A DNA stretch of 64,000 nt from Microvirga thermotolerans (GCF_009363855.1 NZ_CP045423.1:186001-250000), one strand, 5' to 3'. Positions 34,452 to 43,465 are shown, numbered from the stretch's first letter. The notes: a model not told the origin generated them from the sequence alone. Numbers and translations: made by a program.

Positions 34452-34507
34452 CGCGTATCTTTTCGCGCGCGAAACCGGTTCCCACTTCCGGGTTCGATGC
34501 TTTAGAG
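34452..34507. repeat. Dispersed intergenic palindromic repeat (copy 2)
   Basis: Read on the minus strand it begins AAAGCATCGAACCCGGAAG and continues TGGGAACCGGTTTCGCGCGC then GAAAAGATACG, aligning closely with the element at 27493-27545. It lies 30 bp after kup and may act as a transcript-end hairpin. Confidence 0.75.
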
Positions 34508-34619
34508 GAGGCGGCGAGAGTCCGTCGCCACCATTCCCCGCACGGGCCTGTCGCTTCGGCGCGGAAAGCCGGATGTCCGCCCGACGCGCGAGGCCGTCCG
34601 TCCCGATCCCGCCGGTTCC

Positions 34620-35819
34620 ATGCTCAAGCCCGACACCCTCGCCCTGACCGTCCTCCTCGCGCTCCTCACCTCGCTGGGGCCGCTCTCCACCGACATGTAC
34701 CTGCCGGCGCTGCCCGCCATCGCGGCGGAGTTCTCGGCGGGCACCGGGCAGGTGCAGCTGACGCTCTCCGCCTTTCTCTTCGGCTTCGCCGCCGGCCAGT
34801 TCCTCTACGGCCCCGTCTCCGACCGGGTCGGGCGCAAGCCGGTGCTGCTGTTCGGGCTCGGGCTCTTCACCCTCGCGAGCCTCGTCTGCGCCGTCGCGCC
34901 GACGGTGGAGACGCTGATCCTCGCCCGCTTCGTGCAGGCGCTGGGCGCGTCGGGGCCCATCGTGCTCGCCCGCGCCATCGTGCGCGACTTCTACGAGGGT
35001 CCCCGCGCCGGGCGCGAATTGTCGCGCATGGGCACGATCATGGGGGTGGTGCCGGCGCTTGCGCCGGTGCTCGGCGGCCTCGTCACGCAGGCGGGGGGCT
35101 GGCGCATGAACTTCATCGTCACCATCCTCGGCGGCGCGGCCCTCGCCGCCGCCGTGGCCTGGCGGCTGCCCGAGCCGCTAAGGCAGAAATCGCCGGTGCC
35201 CGTCTCCGTCGTCTCCATCCTGCGCGGCTTCCGCGCCCTGCTCAGGCATCCGGCCTACCGGGTCTATGTGGGGCTCTCCATGCTGACCTACGGCGGGCTC
35301 TTCGCCTTCATCTCCGGCTCGTCCTTCGTGCTCCAGGGCCGCTACGGCCTCGGCCCGCTCCCTTACGCCTTCTCCTTCGGCTTCATGGTGCTGGGCTACA
35401 TCCTGGGCACGTCCCTGGCGCAGCGGCTCGTCGGCGCGCGGGGGCTCGACGGCACCATCGGGATCGGCGTCGCCTGCCTTGCGGCGGGGGGCCTCGCCAT
35501 GCTGGTCCTGGTGGCGACGGGCATCGGCTCCTTCATGGCCGTCACCGGGCCCATGGCGCTCTACGCGGTGGGCGTGGGGCTCACCATGCCCCAGTCCATG
35601 GCCTCGGCCCTGATGCCGTTCCCGGAGCGGGCGGGAGCGGCCTCCTCGCTCCTCGGCATCTGCCAGATGACCTTCGCGGCGATCCTCGGCATCGTCCTCG
35701 GCCGCAACCTCGGCGGCTCGGCCCTGCCGCTGCCCCTCGCCATCGCCGCCACGGGCACCCTCGCCCTGGCGCTCTTCCTGCTCACCGCGGGGGTGCGCAG
35801 GAGCGGCGCGGCGCGGTGA
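34620..35819 (+). CDS. Bcr/CflA family multidrug efflux MFS transporter
   Basis: A 399-residue inner-membrane proton-driven exporter with twelve predicted membrane segments. The N-terminal LGPLSTDMYLPALPAIAAEF is the Bcr/CflA signature. The MFS loop motif is YGPVSDRVGRKPVLLFGL, and motif C-like GVVPALAPVLGGLV follows in helix 5. Members export bicyclomycin, chloramphenicol or similar compounds; the natural substrate here is unknown. The ATG at 34620 starts directly before the first membrane segment. It is convergent with the PBP1a gene, 24 bp apart. Confidence 0.92.
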   Translation: MLKPDTLALTVLLALLTSLGPLSTDMYLPALPAIAAEFSAGTGQVQLTLSAFLFGFAAGQFLYGPVSDRVGRKPVLLFGLGLFTLASLVCAVAPTVETLILARFVQALGASGPIVLARAIVRDFYEGPRAGRELSRMGTIMGVVPALAPVLGGLVTQAGGWRMNFIVTILGGAALAAAVAWRLPEPLRQKSPVPVSVVSILRGFRALLRHPAYRVYVGLSMLTYGGLFAFISGSSFVLQGRYGLGPLPYAFSFGFMVLGYILGTSLAQRLVGARGLDGTIGIGVACLAAGGLAMLVLVATGIGSFMAVTGPMALYAVGVGLTMPQSMASALMPFPERAGAASSLLGICQMTFAAILGIVLGRNLGGSALPLPLAIAATGTLALALFLLTAGVRRSGAAR

Positions 35820-35843
35820 CCGTCCGCCGGCCGCGGGCCCGGA

Positions 35844-37964
35844 TCACAGCCCGAACAGCCGCTCGAAGAAGTTCCTGTCCCGGCCGCGGTGGCGGGCCTG
35901 CTGCGGCGGGATCCAGGCGCCCTCCCCCGCCGGCGCCGGGCCCGAGCCGGCCTGCGCCACCGGCGTCTCCGCCGGCGCGGTGCGGAAGTACTCGCTGCCG
36001 GGCAGGGGCACGGGCTTCTGGTCCTTCAGCGCCACCTTCATGAAGTTGTGCCAGACCTCGGTCGGCAGGTTGCCGCCGGTCACCCGCTTGGTGAGGGCGC
36101 CGTCGTCGTTGCCGAGCCAGACCCCCGCGACGAGGGATCCCGTGAAGCCCACGAACCACGCATCCTTGTAGTCGTTGGTCGTGCCGGTCTTGCCGGCCAT
36201 GTCCCAGCCGGGGATCTGCGCCCGCCGCGCCGTGCCGATGACGAAGGTGTTGTGCATCATCTCGTTCATCATGGCGACGGCGGCGGGATCGATGACCCGG
36301 CCGAGGCCGCCGCCGGGCGGCCGCCTGTAGATCGTCTTGCCGTCCGTCGTCTTCACCTGGGTGATGATGTAGGGCACCACGCCGGTGCCGCCGTTGGCGA
36401 AGGGCGCGTAGGCGCTGACGAGTTCCAGGGGCGTGACCTCGGACGTGCCGAGCGCCAGCGACGGGTTCGCCTGGAGGGGCGACGCGATGCCGAGCCTCTG
36501 CGCCGTCTGCACCACGGCCTTCGGCCCGACCTCCAGGTTGAGCTTCACCGCGACCGTGTTGAGGGACAGGGCCAGCGCATCGCGCAGGGTCACGGGGCCG
36601 CGGAACTTGCGGTCGTAGTTCTCCGGCGCCCAGCCCTTGTAGTTCACGGGCGAGTCGTCGCGCACGTCGTCGGGCCTCCGGCCCTGCTCCACGGCCGTGA
36701 GATAGATGAAGGGCTTGAAGGAGGAGCCGGGCTGGCGGCGCGCCGTGGTGGCGCGGTTGAACTGGCTGGCCTCGTAGTTGCGCCCGCCGACGAGGGCTTT
36801 CAGCGCCCCGTCCGGCAGCATGGCGACGAAGGCGCCCTGGCTGACGTTGAACTTCTGGCCCTTGGAGTCGAGTTCGTCCACCAGCGCCCGCTCGGCCGCC
36901 GCCTGCATGGCCGGGTCGATGGTGGTCGAGACCACGATGTCGGACTCGATGGTGCCGACGAAGTCGTCGAGCACGTCCATCACGTAGTCGGCGGCGTAGT
37001 TGACGGAGCCTGCGCCGCGCGGCCGCACGGGCTGGGCCGGGGCGCCGAGGGCGGTCTTCGTCATGCCCGGCGTGATGAAGCCGAGCTCGTTCATGGCCGC
37101 GATCACGAGTTCCGCGCGGGCCTGGGCGGCCTCGGGGTTGCGGTTGGGCGCGAGCCGGGACGGGGCCTGCACGAGGCCCGCGAGGACCGCGGCCTCGGAG
37201 AGCGACACGTTGCGGGCGGACTTGCCGTAATAGCGCTGGGCCGCCGCCTCCACCCCGTAGGCGCCGGCGCCGAAATAGACCCGGTTGAGGTAGAGCTCGA
37301 GGATCTGGTCCTTGCTGTAGTTGCGCTCGAGCCAGAGGGCGAGGATCGCCTCCTGGATCTTGCGCGAGGCGGTGCGCTCCTGGGTGAGGAACAGGTTCTT
37401 GGCGAGCTGCTGCGTCAGGGTCGAGCCGCCCTGGGCGACGCCGCGGTGGGTGATGTTGCGGAAGACCGCCCGGGCGATGCCGACGGGGTCGATGCCGAAA
37501 TGGTCGTAGAAGCGCCGGTCCTCGATGGCGACGAAGGCCTTCGGCAGGTAGGGCGGCAGCTCCTTGAGGGAGACGGTCTGCCCGCCGGTCTCGCCCCGGT
37601 TGGCGAGGAGCGTGCCGTCGCTCGCCAGGATGGCGATGTTCGGCGGCCGCTTCGGCACCGTGAGCTGGTCGATGGGGGGAAGCTGGGCGGCGTAGTAGGC
37701 GACGACGGCGCCCACGGCGATGACGCCCCACAGGCACAGGACCACCGCGCCGTAGGCCAGCCGGCGCAGGAACGAGCCGCTCCGGCGCCTGGCCTTCTTC
37801 GGCCGCGCCGGGCGGCGCGGAGAGGGCGTCCCGCCCTGCGAAGCCCGTTTCTGCGCCATTCTGCCCCCTGCCCGATCCTCGGGGGAGAGGCGGACATCCA
37901 TCGCCCCCGCATCGGTCGCCGGCGTTTCGAAGGACGGCTCGCGCCGGTCGCGTCCGTTCGCCAC
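35844..37964 (-). CDS. Penicillin-binding protein 1A family, bifunctional peptidoglycan synthase
   Basis: A 706-residue class A PBP. One membrane anchor lies near residues 68-92 after a basic N-terminal tail. The glycosyltransferase domain carries FVAIEDRRFYDHFGIDPVGI (catalytic Glu), QGGSTLTQQLAKNLFL, ILALWLERNYSKDQILELYL and NRVYFGAGAYGVEAAA. The transpeptidase domain has RRQPGSSFKPFIYL (SxxK), SLNTVAVKLN (SxN) and AGKTGTTNDYKDAWFVGF (KTG). It polymerises and cross-links peptidoglycan in the periplasm. Alternative starts at 37901 and 37859 would shorten the cytoplasmic tail. The tail end is rich in Pro/Ala. Confidence 0.94.
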   Translation of the reverse strand: MANGRDRREPSFETPATDAGAMDVRLSPEDRAGGRMAQKRASQGGTPSPRRPARPKKARRRSGSFLRRLAYGAVVLCLWGVIAVGAVVAYYAAQLPPIDQLTVPKRPPNIAILASDGTLLANRGETGGQTVSLKELPPYLPKAFVAIEDRRFYDHFGIDPVGIARAVFRNITHRGVAQGGSTLTQQLAKNLFLTQERTASRKIQEAILALWLERNYSKDQILELYLNRVYFGAGAYGVEAAAQRYYGKSARNVSLSEAAVLAGLVQAPSRLAPNRNPEAAQARAELVIAAMNELGFITPGMTKTALGAPAQPVRPRGAGSVNYAADYVMDVLDDFVGTIESDIVVSTTIDPAMQAAAERALVDELDSKGQKFNVSQGAFVAMLPDGALKALVGGRNYEASQFNRATTARRQPGSSFKPFIYLTAVEQGRRPDDVRDDSPVNYKGWAPENYDRKFRGPVTLRDALALSLNTVAVKLNLEVGPKAVVQTAQRLGIASPLQANPSLALGTSEVTPLELVSAYAPFANGGTGVVPYIITQVKTTDGKTIYRRPPGGGLGRVIDPAAVAMMNEMMHNTFVIGTARRAQIPGWDMAGKTGTTNDYKDAWFVGFTGSLVAGVWLGNDDGALTKRVTGGNLPTEVWHNFMKVALKDQKPVPLPGSEYFRTAPAETPVAQAGSGPAPAGEGAWIPPQQARHRGRDRNFFERLFGL

Positions 37965-38101
37965 GTCTTACCCCGCTTCATGCGGCCGGCATCCTCCGGC
38001 CTTCGCATGTCCTGAGCACGGTAATTGTGGCGGTTTAAGGGGCGGTTAAGCGAGAATTCACGCGGCCGGAACTGCCGAGCTTGCACGGCGTTCGCCTTCT
38101 C

Positions 38102-39421
38102 ATGGACCCTTACATCGTCGTCCTGACCGGCTTCGGAGCGGTGGTGCTGCTCACCGCCTGGCTGCCGATGGTCCTCAAGGATCTGCCCCTGACGCTCCCG
38201 ATCGCCTGCGTCGCCCTCGGCGCGGCGATCTTCGCCGTTCCCGACGTGCCGGGCGTGATCCCCCATCCCGGCGAGCGGATCGCCCTCGTCGAGCGGCTGA
38301 GCGAACTCGTGGTGATCATCGCCCTGCTCGGGGCGGGGCTGAAGATCGACCGCCCCTTCGGCTGGTTCCGCTGGAGGATCGCCTGGCGGCTCCTCGGGAT
38401 CGCCATGCCGCTCACCATCGCGGCCCTCGCCCTCCTCGGCCACGGCCTCCTGGGTCTCGGGGCCGCCACGGCCCTTCTCCTCGCCGCCGCCCTCGCCCCC
38501 ACGGACCCGGTGCTCGCCAGCGACGTGCAGGTGGGGCCGCCCGGCAGCGGCGAGGAGGACGAGGTCCGCTTCTCGCTCACCTCCGAGGCCGGCCTGAACG
38601 ACGGCCTCGCCTTTCCCTTCGTGCTCCTGGCGGTCTTCCTCACGCGGGATGCGGGGGCCGGGACCTTCGCGGAGTGGCTCGTCTATGCGGTCGGGTGGAA
38701 GATCGCGGTCGGGGCGGGCGTCGGCTATCTCGCCGGGCGCGGCCTCGGCTGGCTGACCTTCCACCTGCCGAACCGCGCCCGCCTCTCGCGGACCGGGGTG
38801 GGCTTCGTGGCGCTCGGCATCACCTGCCTGGTCTACGGCCTGTGCGAGATGGCGCGGGGCTACGGCTTCCTCGGCGTCTTCGTGGCGGCCCTCGCCCTGC
38901 GCGCCACGCAGGCCGGGCATCCCTACCACAAGCGCCTGCACGACTTCGCGGAGGAGCTGGAGCGCCTGCTCATGATGATGGTGCTCGTGCTGTTCGGCGG
39001 AACGATCACCGGCGCGGGCCTCCTCGCGGCCCTCACCTGGCCCGCCGTGGTCTTCGCCGTCCTGGCGATCTTCCTGGTGCGGCCCCTGGCGGGCTGGATC
39101 TGCCTTCTCGGCGTCCCGCGCCCCGCCGACGAGAAGCTGGCGATCGGCTTCTTCGGCATCCGCGGAATCGGCTCGATCTACTACCTCGCCTACGCCCTGC
39201 AGCGGGGCCGGTTCGAGGCGCCGGACCTCCTGTGGAGCACGGCGGGGCTCATCGTCCTCGTCTCGATTCTCCTCCACGGGGTGACGGTGACCCCGGCCAT
39301 GAGCCGGCTCGACCGCCGCCGCCGCGCCCGCGTCCCGGAGGCGCCTATTCCGCCGCGAGGGGAAGCTCTCCCGTCTGCGGATCCGCCTTCGCCAGGTCCC
39401 GGATCTGCGCCAGGTCCCTGA
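38102..39421 (+). CDS. CPA1-type Na+/H+ (cation:proton) antiporter
   Basis: A 439-residue inner-membrane antiporter with about twelve hydrophobic segments. The transport core shows AAALAPTDPVLASDVQVGPP (the ATDP-like unwound helix) and SLTSEAGLNDGLAFPFVLLA (ND motif), as in NhaP-type CPA1 exchangers; FFGIRGIGSIYYLAYALQRG is a further family element. ATG 38102 is preferred to a TTG seven codons upstream. The Pro-rich C-terminal ~30 residues overlap the convergent UdgX-type gene by 77 bp. Confidence 0.9.
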   Translation: MDPYIVVLTGFGAVVLLTAWLPMVLKDLPLTLPIACVALGAAIFAVPDVPGVIPHPGERIALVERLSELVVIIALLGAGLKIDRPFGWFRWRIAWRLLGIAMPLTIAALALLGHGLLGLGAATALLLAAALAPTDPVLASDVQVGPPGSGEEDEVRFSLTSEAGLNDGLAFPFVLLAVFLTRDAGAGTFAEWLVYAVGWKIAVGAGVGYLAGRGLGWLTFHLPNRARLSRTGVGFVALGITCLVYGLCEMARGYGFLGVFVAALALRATQAGHPYHKRLHDFAEELERLLMMMVLVLFGGTITGAGLLAALTWPAVVFAVLAIFLVRPLAGWICLLGVPRPADEKLAIGFFGIRGIGSIYYLAYALQRGRFEAPDLLWSTAGLIVLVSILLHGVTVTPAMSRLDRRRRARVPEAPIPPRGEALPSADPPSPGPGSAPGP

Positions 39422-40604
39422 GGAAGTCCTCGTAGGCGCGGCGCCTGGTCTCCTCGTCCGGCAGGCGCAGCAGGTAGGAGGGATGCACGGTCACGTAGCC
39501 GTTCAGGCCGCCGAACCGGGCCCGCCCCCGCGAGCGGGAGATGGGCGTCTGCTTGCCGGTCAGCGCGAGGAGGGCGGTGCCGCCCAGGGCGACGACGAGC
39601 CTCGGCCGGACCAGCTCCAGCTCCTTCATGAGCCAGGGGCGGTAGTGCCTCACCTCCCCGGCGGTCGGCTTGGAATGGATCCGCCGGTGGCCGCGCCGCT
39701 CGAACTTGAAATGCTTCACCGCATTGGTGAGATAGACCTCGTCCCGGTCGATCCCGACCTCCTTCAGCGCCCTGTCGAACAGCCGGCCGGCGGGCCCCAC
39801 GAAGGGCCGTCCCTGCAGATCCTCCTGGTCGCCCGGCTGCTCGCCGACGAAGACGATGTCCGCATGGGCCGGGCCCTCGCCGAACACGGCCTGCGTCGCC
39901 CCGGGCACGAGGGGACCGGCCGCGGCGATGGCGGCGTTGAGCTCCTGCAGGGTCCTGGGCTCCCGGGCCTTCCGCTCCGGGTCGTGCTCCGTCTCTCTCC
40001 TGTCGGCCATGGCGCTCTCCTGCTCGTTCGTTCCTTCAACGCGCGCCCGCGCGGTTTGGATCGCAGCCCCGATCGGTCCGGGGGCCGCGGCCCCCCGGAA
40101 CGGATCGAACGGGGGCGGGCCGAAGGCGAGCGCCGCCCGGTCCCAGCGCACGCAGCCGAGGGGCGTGAGGATCGTCCAGGCAACGGACCGGAAGCGGTCC
40201 GCGAAGAACGGCGCCACGGCCTCCAGAACGAAATGCTCCGGCTCGTACCGCGCCACGAGCCGGTCGGGATGCGCCGCGTCGCGACGGAAGCGCAGGCGCG
40301 CCTGCATCGCGCGGATGTCGTCCTCCACCGCCCGCGCCATGCGGCCGAGGCGGTGGACCAGCGGATCGCCCGGAATCCGCAGGAGGTCGCGCTCGCCGTT
40401 CAGGACGCGCCAGACGAGCTGGTAGAGCAGGGCATAGCGCTCCGGGTCCCTGTGACGGACGACGAGGCCGACGATCTCGCCCACCGCACGGGGCAGAAGG
40501 ACCGGCGGCGCCCCGTCCTTCGCCCGTCCTGCCGGATCCGGCGCGTCCGCGACCGCGAAGGCGACGTGCTGCGGCGCGAGCTCCTCGGCGATCAGGCGGC
40601 GCAC
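39345..40604 (-). CDS. udgX: UdgX-family uracil-DNA-binding protein fused to DUF4130-type domain
   Basis: A 419-residue fusion. Residues ~1-185 match the DUF4130 domain that normally accompanies a radical-SAM repair protein (PERYALLYQLVWRVLNGERD, TPLGCVRWDR). Residues ~215-400 are a family 4-like uracil-DNA glycosylase with motif A GEQPGDQEDLQGRPFVGPAG, and RRGHRRIHSKPTAGEVRHYR. The RRIH loop (His near 310) corresponds to the UdgX loop whose His binds DNA covalently after uracil removal; HPSYLLRLPD is the second active-site loop. GTG 40604 has GGGAGGGG upstream; an ATG at 40832 is in frame but reads into unconserved sequence. The usual DUF4130 N-terminus seems shortened. No radical-SAM partner gene is adjacent. 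Confidence 0.82.
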   Translation of the reverse strand: MRRLIAEELAPQHVAFAVADAPDPAGRAKDGAPPVLLPRAVGEIVGLVVRHRDPERYALLYQLVWRVLNGERDLLRIPGDPLVHRLGRMARAVEDDIRAMQARLRFRRDAAHPDRLVARYEPEHFVLEAVAPFFADRFRSVAWTILTPLGCVRWDRAALAFGPPPFDPFRGAAAPGPIGAAIQTARARVEGTNEQESAMADRRETEHDPERKAREPRTLQELNAAIAAAGPLVPGATQAVFGEGPAHADIVFVGEQPGDQEDLQGRPFVGPAGRLFDRALKEVGIDRDEVYLTNAVKHFKFERRGHRRIHSKPTAGEVRHYRPWLMKELELVRPRLVVALGGTALLALTGKQTPISRSRGRARFGGLNGYVTVHPSYLLRLPDEETRRRAYEDFLRDLAQIRDLAKADPQTGELPLAAE

Positions 40605-40860
40605 GGCCCCCCTCCCGAGAACGACGCGACGGGAGCCCAGGGCGGGGCTCACGCCCGGACGCCCAGGGTTCCCGCCTTCGCGGCCGTCCGTTCCGTCCAC
40701 CGGCTGCCTCCTCGTCCCTGCTTGCTTTCGTTCATGATTCGTTCTAGCAAGCGACGATCCCCCGGGCGAGAATCCCCGCGAGGGCGCGTCGTCGCACCGC
40801 CCCTTCGGCCCGGAGGCGGCGGGTCTCGTCACCGGAGGGAAGGGTCCTTATCTTGGCAGC

Positions 40861-41598
40861 ATGCAAACCATCCTCGCCCCCGCCACCCGCCTCTGGCTCC
40901 GCCTGCGCCTCAACGAGATCGGCCCCCTGGTGTCCCTTGCCGGATGCGGGTTCTTCGCCTGGGCGTTCATCGCCCTCGCCGGGGAGGTGTTCGAGGGCGA
41001 GACGCACGCCTTCGACACGGCGATCCTGCTCGCCCTGCGCAGCCCGCAGAACCTCGCGGACCCGCTCGGGCCGGGATGGCTGGAGGAATCCGCCCGGGAC
41101 ATCACCGGGCTCGGAGGCTACGCCATCCTCACCCTGGTGACGGCGTCGTCGGTGATCTACCTGCTCATGGCGGGCAAGCGCGGCGCGGCGGCGCTGGTCG
41201 CGGTCGCGGTGGTGGGCGGAGCGCTGCTCTCGACCGGGCTCAAGCTCGGCTTCGAGCGGCCCCGGCCGGAGCTCGTGCCCCATGCGACCCAGGTCTACAC
41301 CGCGAGCTTTCCCAGCGGCCACGCCATGCTCTCCGCCGTCACCTACCTGACCCTCGGGGCGCTGCTCTCCCGGGTGCAGGAGCGGCGGCGGATCAAGGCC
41401 TTCATCATGGGGCTCGCGGTGGCCGCCACGCTGCTGGTGGGTGCGAGCCGCATCTATCTCGGCGTGCACTGGCCGAGCGACGTGCTCGGCGGCTGGACCG
41501 TCGGCGCGGCCTGGGCCTCCCTGTGCTGGTTCGTGGCGCTGCAGCTGCAGCGGGGCGGCCAGGTGGAGAAGCCGGGCGAGAGCACGGCCCCCCCATGA
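40861..41598 (+). CDS. PAP2-family membrane phosphatase
   Basis: A 245-residue inner-membrane phosphatase of the PAP2/acid phosphatase superfamily with about six hydrophobic segments. The three catalytic motifs are present: KLGFERPRP, SFPSGHAMLSAV and SRIYLGVHWPSDVLGG. Likely substrates are lipid phosphates such as undecaprenyl pyrophosphate or phosphatidic acid; which one cannot be told. The stop overlaps the recX ATG (ATGA), so the two are translationally coupled, although no functional link is known. Confidence 0.92.
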   Translation: MQTILAPATRLWLRLRLNEIGPLVSLAGCGFFAWAFIALAGEVFEGETHAFDTAILLALRSPQNLADPLGPGWLEESARDITGLGGYAILTLVTASSVIYLLMAGKRGAAALVAVAVVGGALLSTGLKLGFERPRPELVPHATQVYTASFPSGHAMLSAVTYLTLGALLSRVQERRRIKAFIMGLAVAATLLVGASRIYLGVHWPSDVLGGWTVGAAWASLCWFVALQLQRGGQVEKPGESTAPP

Positions 41599-42155
41599 CC
41601 GAACCGAACCCGAAGATCGCCCGCAGGCCGCCGCGCAAGGTCACGCCCGCCTATCTCCAGCGCGCCGCGCTGGCCTATCTGGAGCGCTACGCCTCCTCGG
41701 CGGAGAACCTGCGCCGGGTGCTGCGCCGGAAGGTCGAGAAGCGCTGCCGCCTGCGCGGCGAGGATCCGGCGGAGTTCCTGGAGGCCATCGACGCGGTGGT
41801 GGAAGGGAGCGTCCGCTCCGGGCTGGTGGACGATGTCCGCTATGCGGAGGCGCGGGTCGCAAGCCTGCGCCGGCGCGGCGGCTCGGCCCGGGCGATCCGT
41901 GCCAAGCTGACCCTCAAGGGCGTCGACCGGGAGACCATCGCCGCCGCCCTGGAGGGAGAGGCCGGCGACCCGGACGCGGACCCGGAGGAGGAGGCCGCCC
42001 GGGCGCTCGCCCGCCGCCGCAGGCTCGGGCCCTTCCGCCCCGGCGAACGCGCCCCCCACCGGGACAGGGACCTCGCCGTCCTGGCGCGGGCCGGCTTCTC
42101 CTACCCCGTCGCCCGCCGCGTCGTCGACGGCGGGCGCGAGCCGGACGGCGGGTAG
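41595..42155 (+). CDS. recX: Regulatory protein RecX
   Basis: A 186-residue cytosolic RecA modulator. Features are the N-terminal ALAYLERYASSAENLRRVLR, VDDVRYAEARVASLRRRGGS and IRAKLTLKGVDRETIAAAL, the helical repeats of RecX. A basic low-complexity stretch follows. No recA gene is adjacent. The ATG overlaps the PAP2 stop. An intact RecX caps and disassembles RecA filaments during recombination repair. Confidence 0.88.
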   Translation: MTEPNPKIARRPPRKVTPAYLQRAALAYLERYASSAENLRRVLRRKVEKRCRLRGEDPAEFLEAIDAVVEGSVRSGLVDDVRYAEARVASLRRRGGSARAIRAKLTLKGVDRETIAAALEGEAGDPDADPEEEAARALARRRRLGPFRPGERAPHRDRDLAVLARAGFSYPVARRVVDGGREPDGG

Positions 42156-42186
42156 GGCAGCGGCCCCGAAAGGGCCGTCCGGAGGC

Positions 42187-42828
42187 TCAGATCAGCCCCG
42201 CGCCCACGTTCACGGCGAGGGCGAGGACGGTGGTGTTGAACAGGAAGGACAGGACGGTGTGCGCGAGCGCGAGGCGGCGCATGCGCTTGGACAGCACGAC
42301 GACGTCCGAGGTCTGCGCGGCGGCGCCGAAGTTGAACGCGAAGTACATGAAGTCCCAGTAGTCCGGCTTCGGCGTCTGCATGAACTGCAGCCCGCCCCGC
42401 TCGCCCTCGTCGCCGTAGTACTCGTGCGCGTAGTGCACGGCGAAGATCGTGTGCACGAAGAACCAGGAGCAGATGATGGTGACCCCCGCGACCGCGAGGC
42501 GGAACGCGGTGTCCGCCTCGCGGTCGCCCCGGATGCCCTGCAGCTCCACGGCGATGGCGCCGAGGCTGGCGACGGCGGCGAGCAGCGTCAGCACCAGGAT
42601 GACGAGCGCGCCCTCGTCCTCGAGGCGGGCGCGCCGCTGCATCTGCCCGATGGAGGAGCGGAGGGCCATGAGGCCGATCATGGCCACATAGGCGACGACC
42701 CCCACGTCCCAGCCGATCAGGATCCGCGAATTGAGGACGAGGCTTTCCGGGAGCGCCAGCGCCACGGCGGCTCCGACCAGGACCGCGAGGAGGAGGCGGG
42801 GATGGAAGCGGGCGTGAAGTCCGGTCAT
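42187..42828 (-). CDS. DUF1345 family membrane protein
   Basis: A 213-residue inner-membrane protein with about five hydrophobic segments. The family signature is clear: FVHTIFAVHYAHEYYGD, PDYWDFMYFAFNFGAAAQTS and a final SFLFNTTVLALAVNVGAGLI. Function unknown; the segment DFMYFAF..G..QTSDV resembles the pore-loop region of channel-like families, but transport is not shown. ATG 42828 has GGAAAGG seven bases upstream. Confidence 0.88.
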   Translation of the reverse strand: MTGLHARFHPRLLLAVLVGAAVALALPESLVLNSRILIGWDVGVVAYVAMIGLMALRSSIGQMQRRARLEDEGALVILVLTLLAAVASLGAIAVELQGIRGDREADTAFRLAVAGVTIICSWFFVHTIFAVHYAHEYYGDEGERGGLQFMQTPKPDYWDFMYFAFNFGAAAQTSDVVVLSKRMRRLALAHTVLSFLFNTTVLALAVNVGAGLI

Positions 42829-42934
42829 GGCATGCCTTTCCGTCCGAGGATCCACCGGACCCGTGGTTCCGGCAAGGCGTCCCGCGACCGACCGTGCGCT
42901 CACGGGAGGAGAGAGCACCGCCTCGATCCGAAGG

Positions 42935-42965
42935 CGCCTGTCCCCTTTCGGGACCGATGCTCTAG
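42935..42965. repeat. Short intergenic repeat end (GATGCTCTAG family)
   Basis: The stretch CCCCTTTCGGGACCGATGCT followed by CTAG resembles one end of the dispersed element seen at 27.5 and 34.5 kb. It lies just upstream of the OsmC gene. Confidence 0.45.
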
Positions 42966-42994
42966 ATCAAAGCGCGCAACCGGTGAAGGAGACC

Positions 42995-43420
42995 ATGATG
43001 AATCGCAAGGCAAGGGCCGTATGGCAGGGCACGGGACGGGACGGCAGCGGCCATCTCACCACCGACTCGGGCGTCCTGTCGACCACGCCCTATTCGTTCA
43101 AGACCCGCTTCGAGAACGAGAGGGGCACCAATCCGGAGGAGCTGATCGCCGCCGCCCATGCGGGGTGCTTCACCATGGCCCTCGCCTTCCAGCTGCAGGC
43201 AGCCGGCTTCACGCCGGACGAGCTCGCCACCGAGGCGACCGTCTCCATCGAGAAGGAGGGCGAGGGGTTCCGGATCTCGAAATCCGTCCTGTCCCTCCAG
43301 GCCCGGGTGCCGGGGATCGAGCGCGCGAAGTTCGAGGAGCTCGCCCGCGCGGCCGAGAAGAACTGCCCGGTCTCGAAGGTGCTCAACGCCGAGATCGCGA
43401 TGACCTTCACCCTCACGTAG
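42995..43420 (+). CDS. osmC: OsmC-family peroxiredoxin
   Basis: A 141-residue thiol peroxidase of the OsmC/Ohr family that reduces organic hydroperoxides. The two catalytic cysteines are in AAAHAGCFTMALAFQLQAAG and AAEKNCPVSKVL, with the paired Arg/Glu region TRFENERGTNPEELI. The sequence order fits the OsmC rather than Ohr subgroup. ATG 42995 follows GAAGGAG. It is convergent with the D-2-hydroxyacid dehydrogenase gene, with a hairpin between. Confidence 0.92.
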   Translation: MMNRKARAVWQGTGRDGSGHLTTDSGVLSTTPYSFKTRFENERGTNPEELIAAAHAGCFTMALAFQLQAAGFTPDELATEATVSIEKEGEGFRISKSVLSLQARVPGIERAKFEELARAAEKNCPVSKVLNAEIAMTFTLT

Positions 43421-43443
43421 GCGCGGCTCCGTCCTCCGAAAGG

Positions 43444-43465
43444 CCGGCCCGGGAGACCGGGCCGG
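43444..43465. terminator. Bidirectional hairpin between convergent genes
   Basis: Perfect 9-bp GC stem CCGGCCCGG/CCGGGCCGG with a GAGA loop between the stops of osmC and the dehydrogenase gene. No strong T-run is present on either side. Confidence 0.55.

Noticed and set aside
31282-34485. A long open frame on the minus strand across the YgjP-like and kup genes
   Set aside because: It shows low-complexity charged sequence only and is antisense to well-supported genes.
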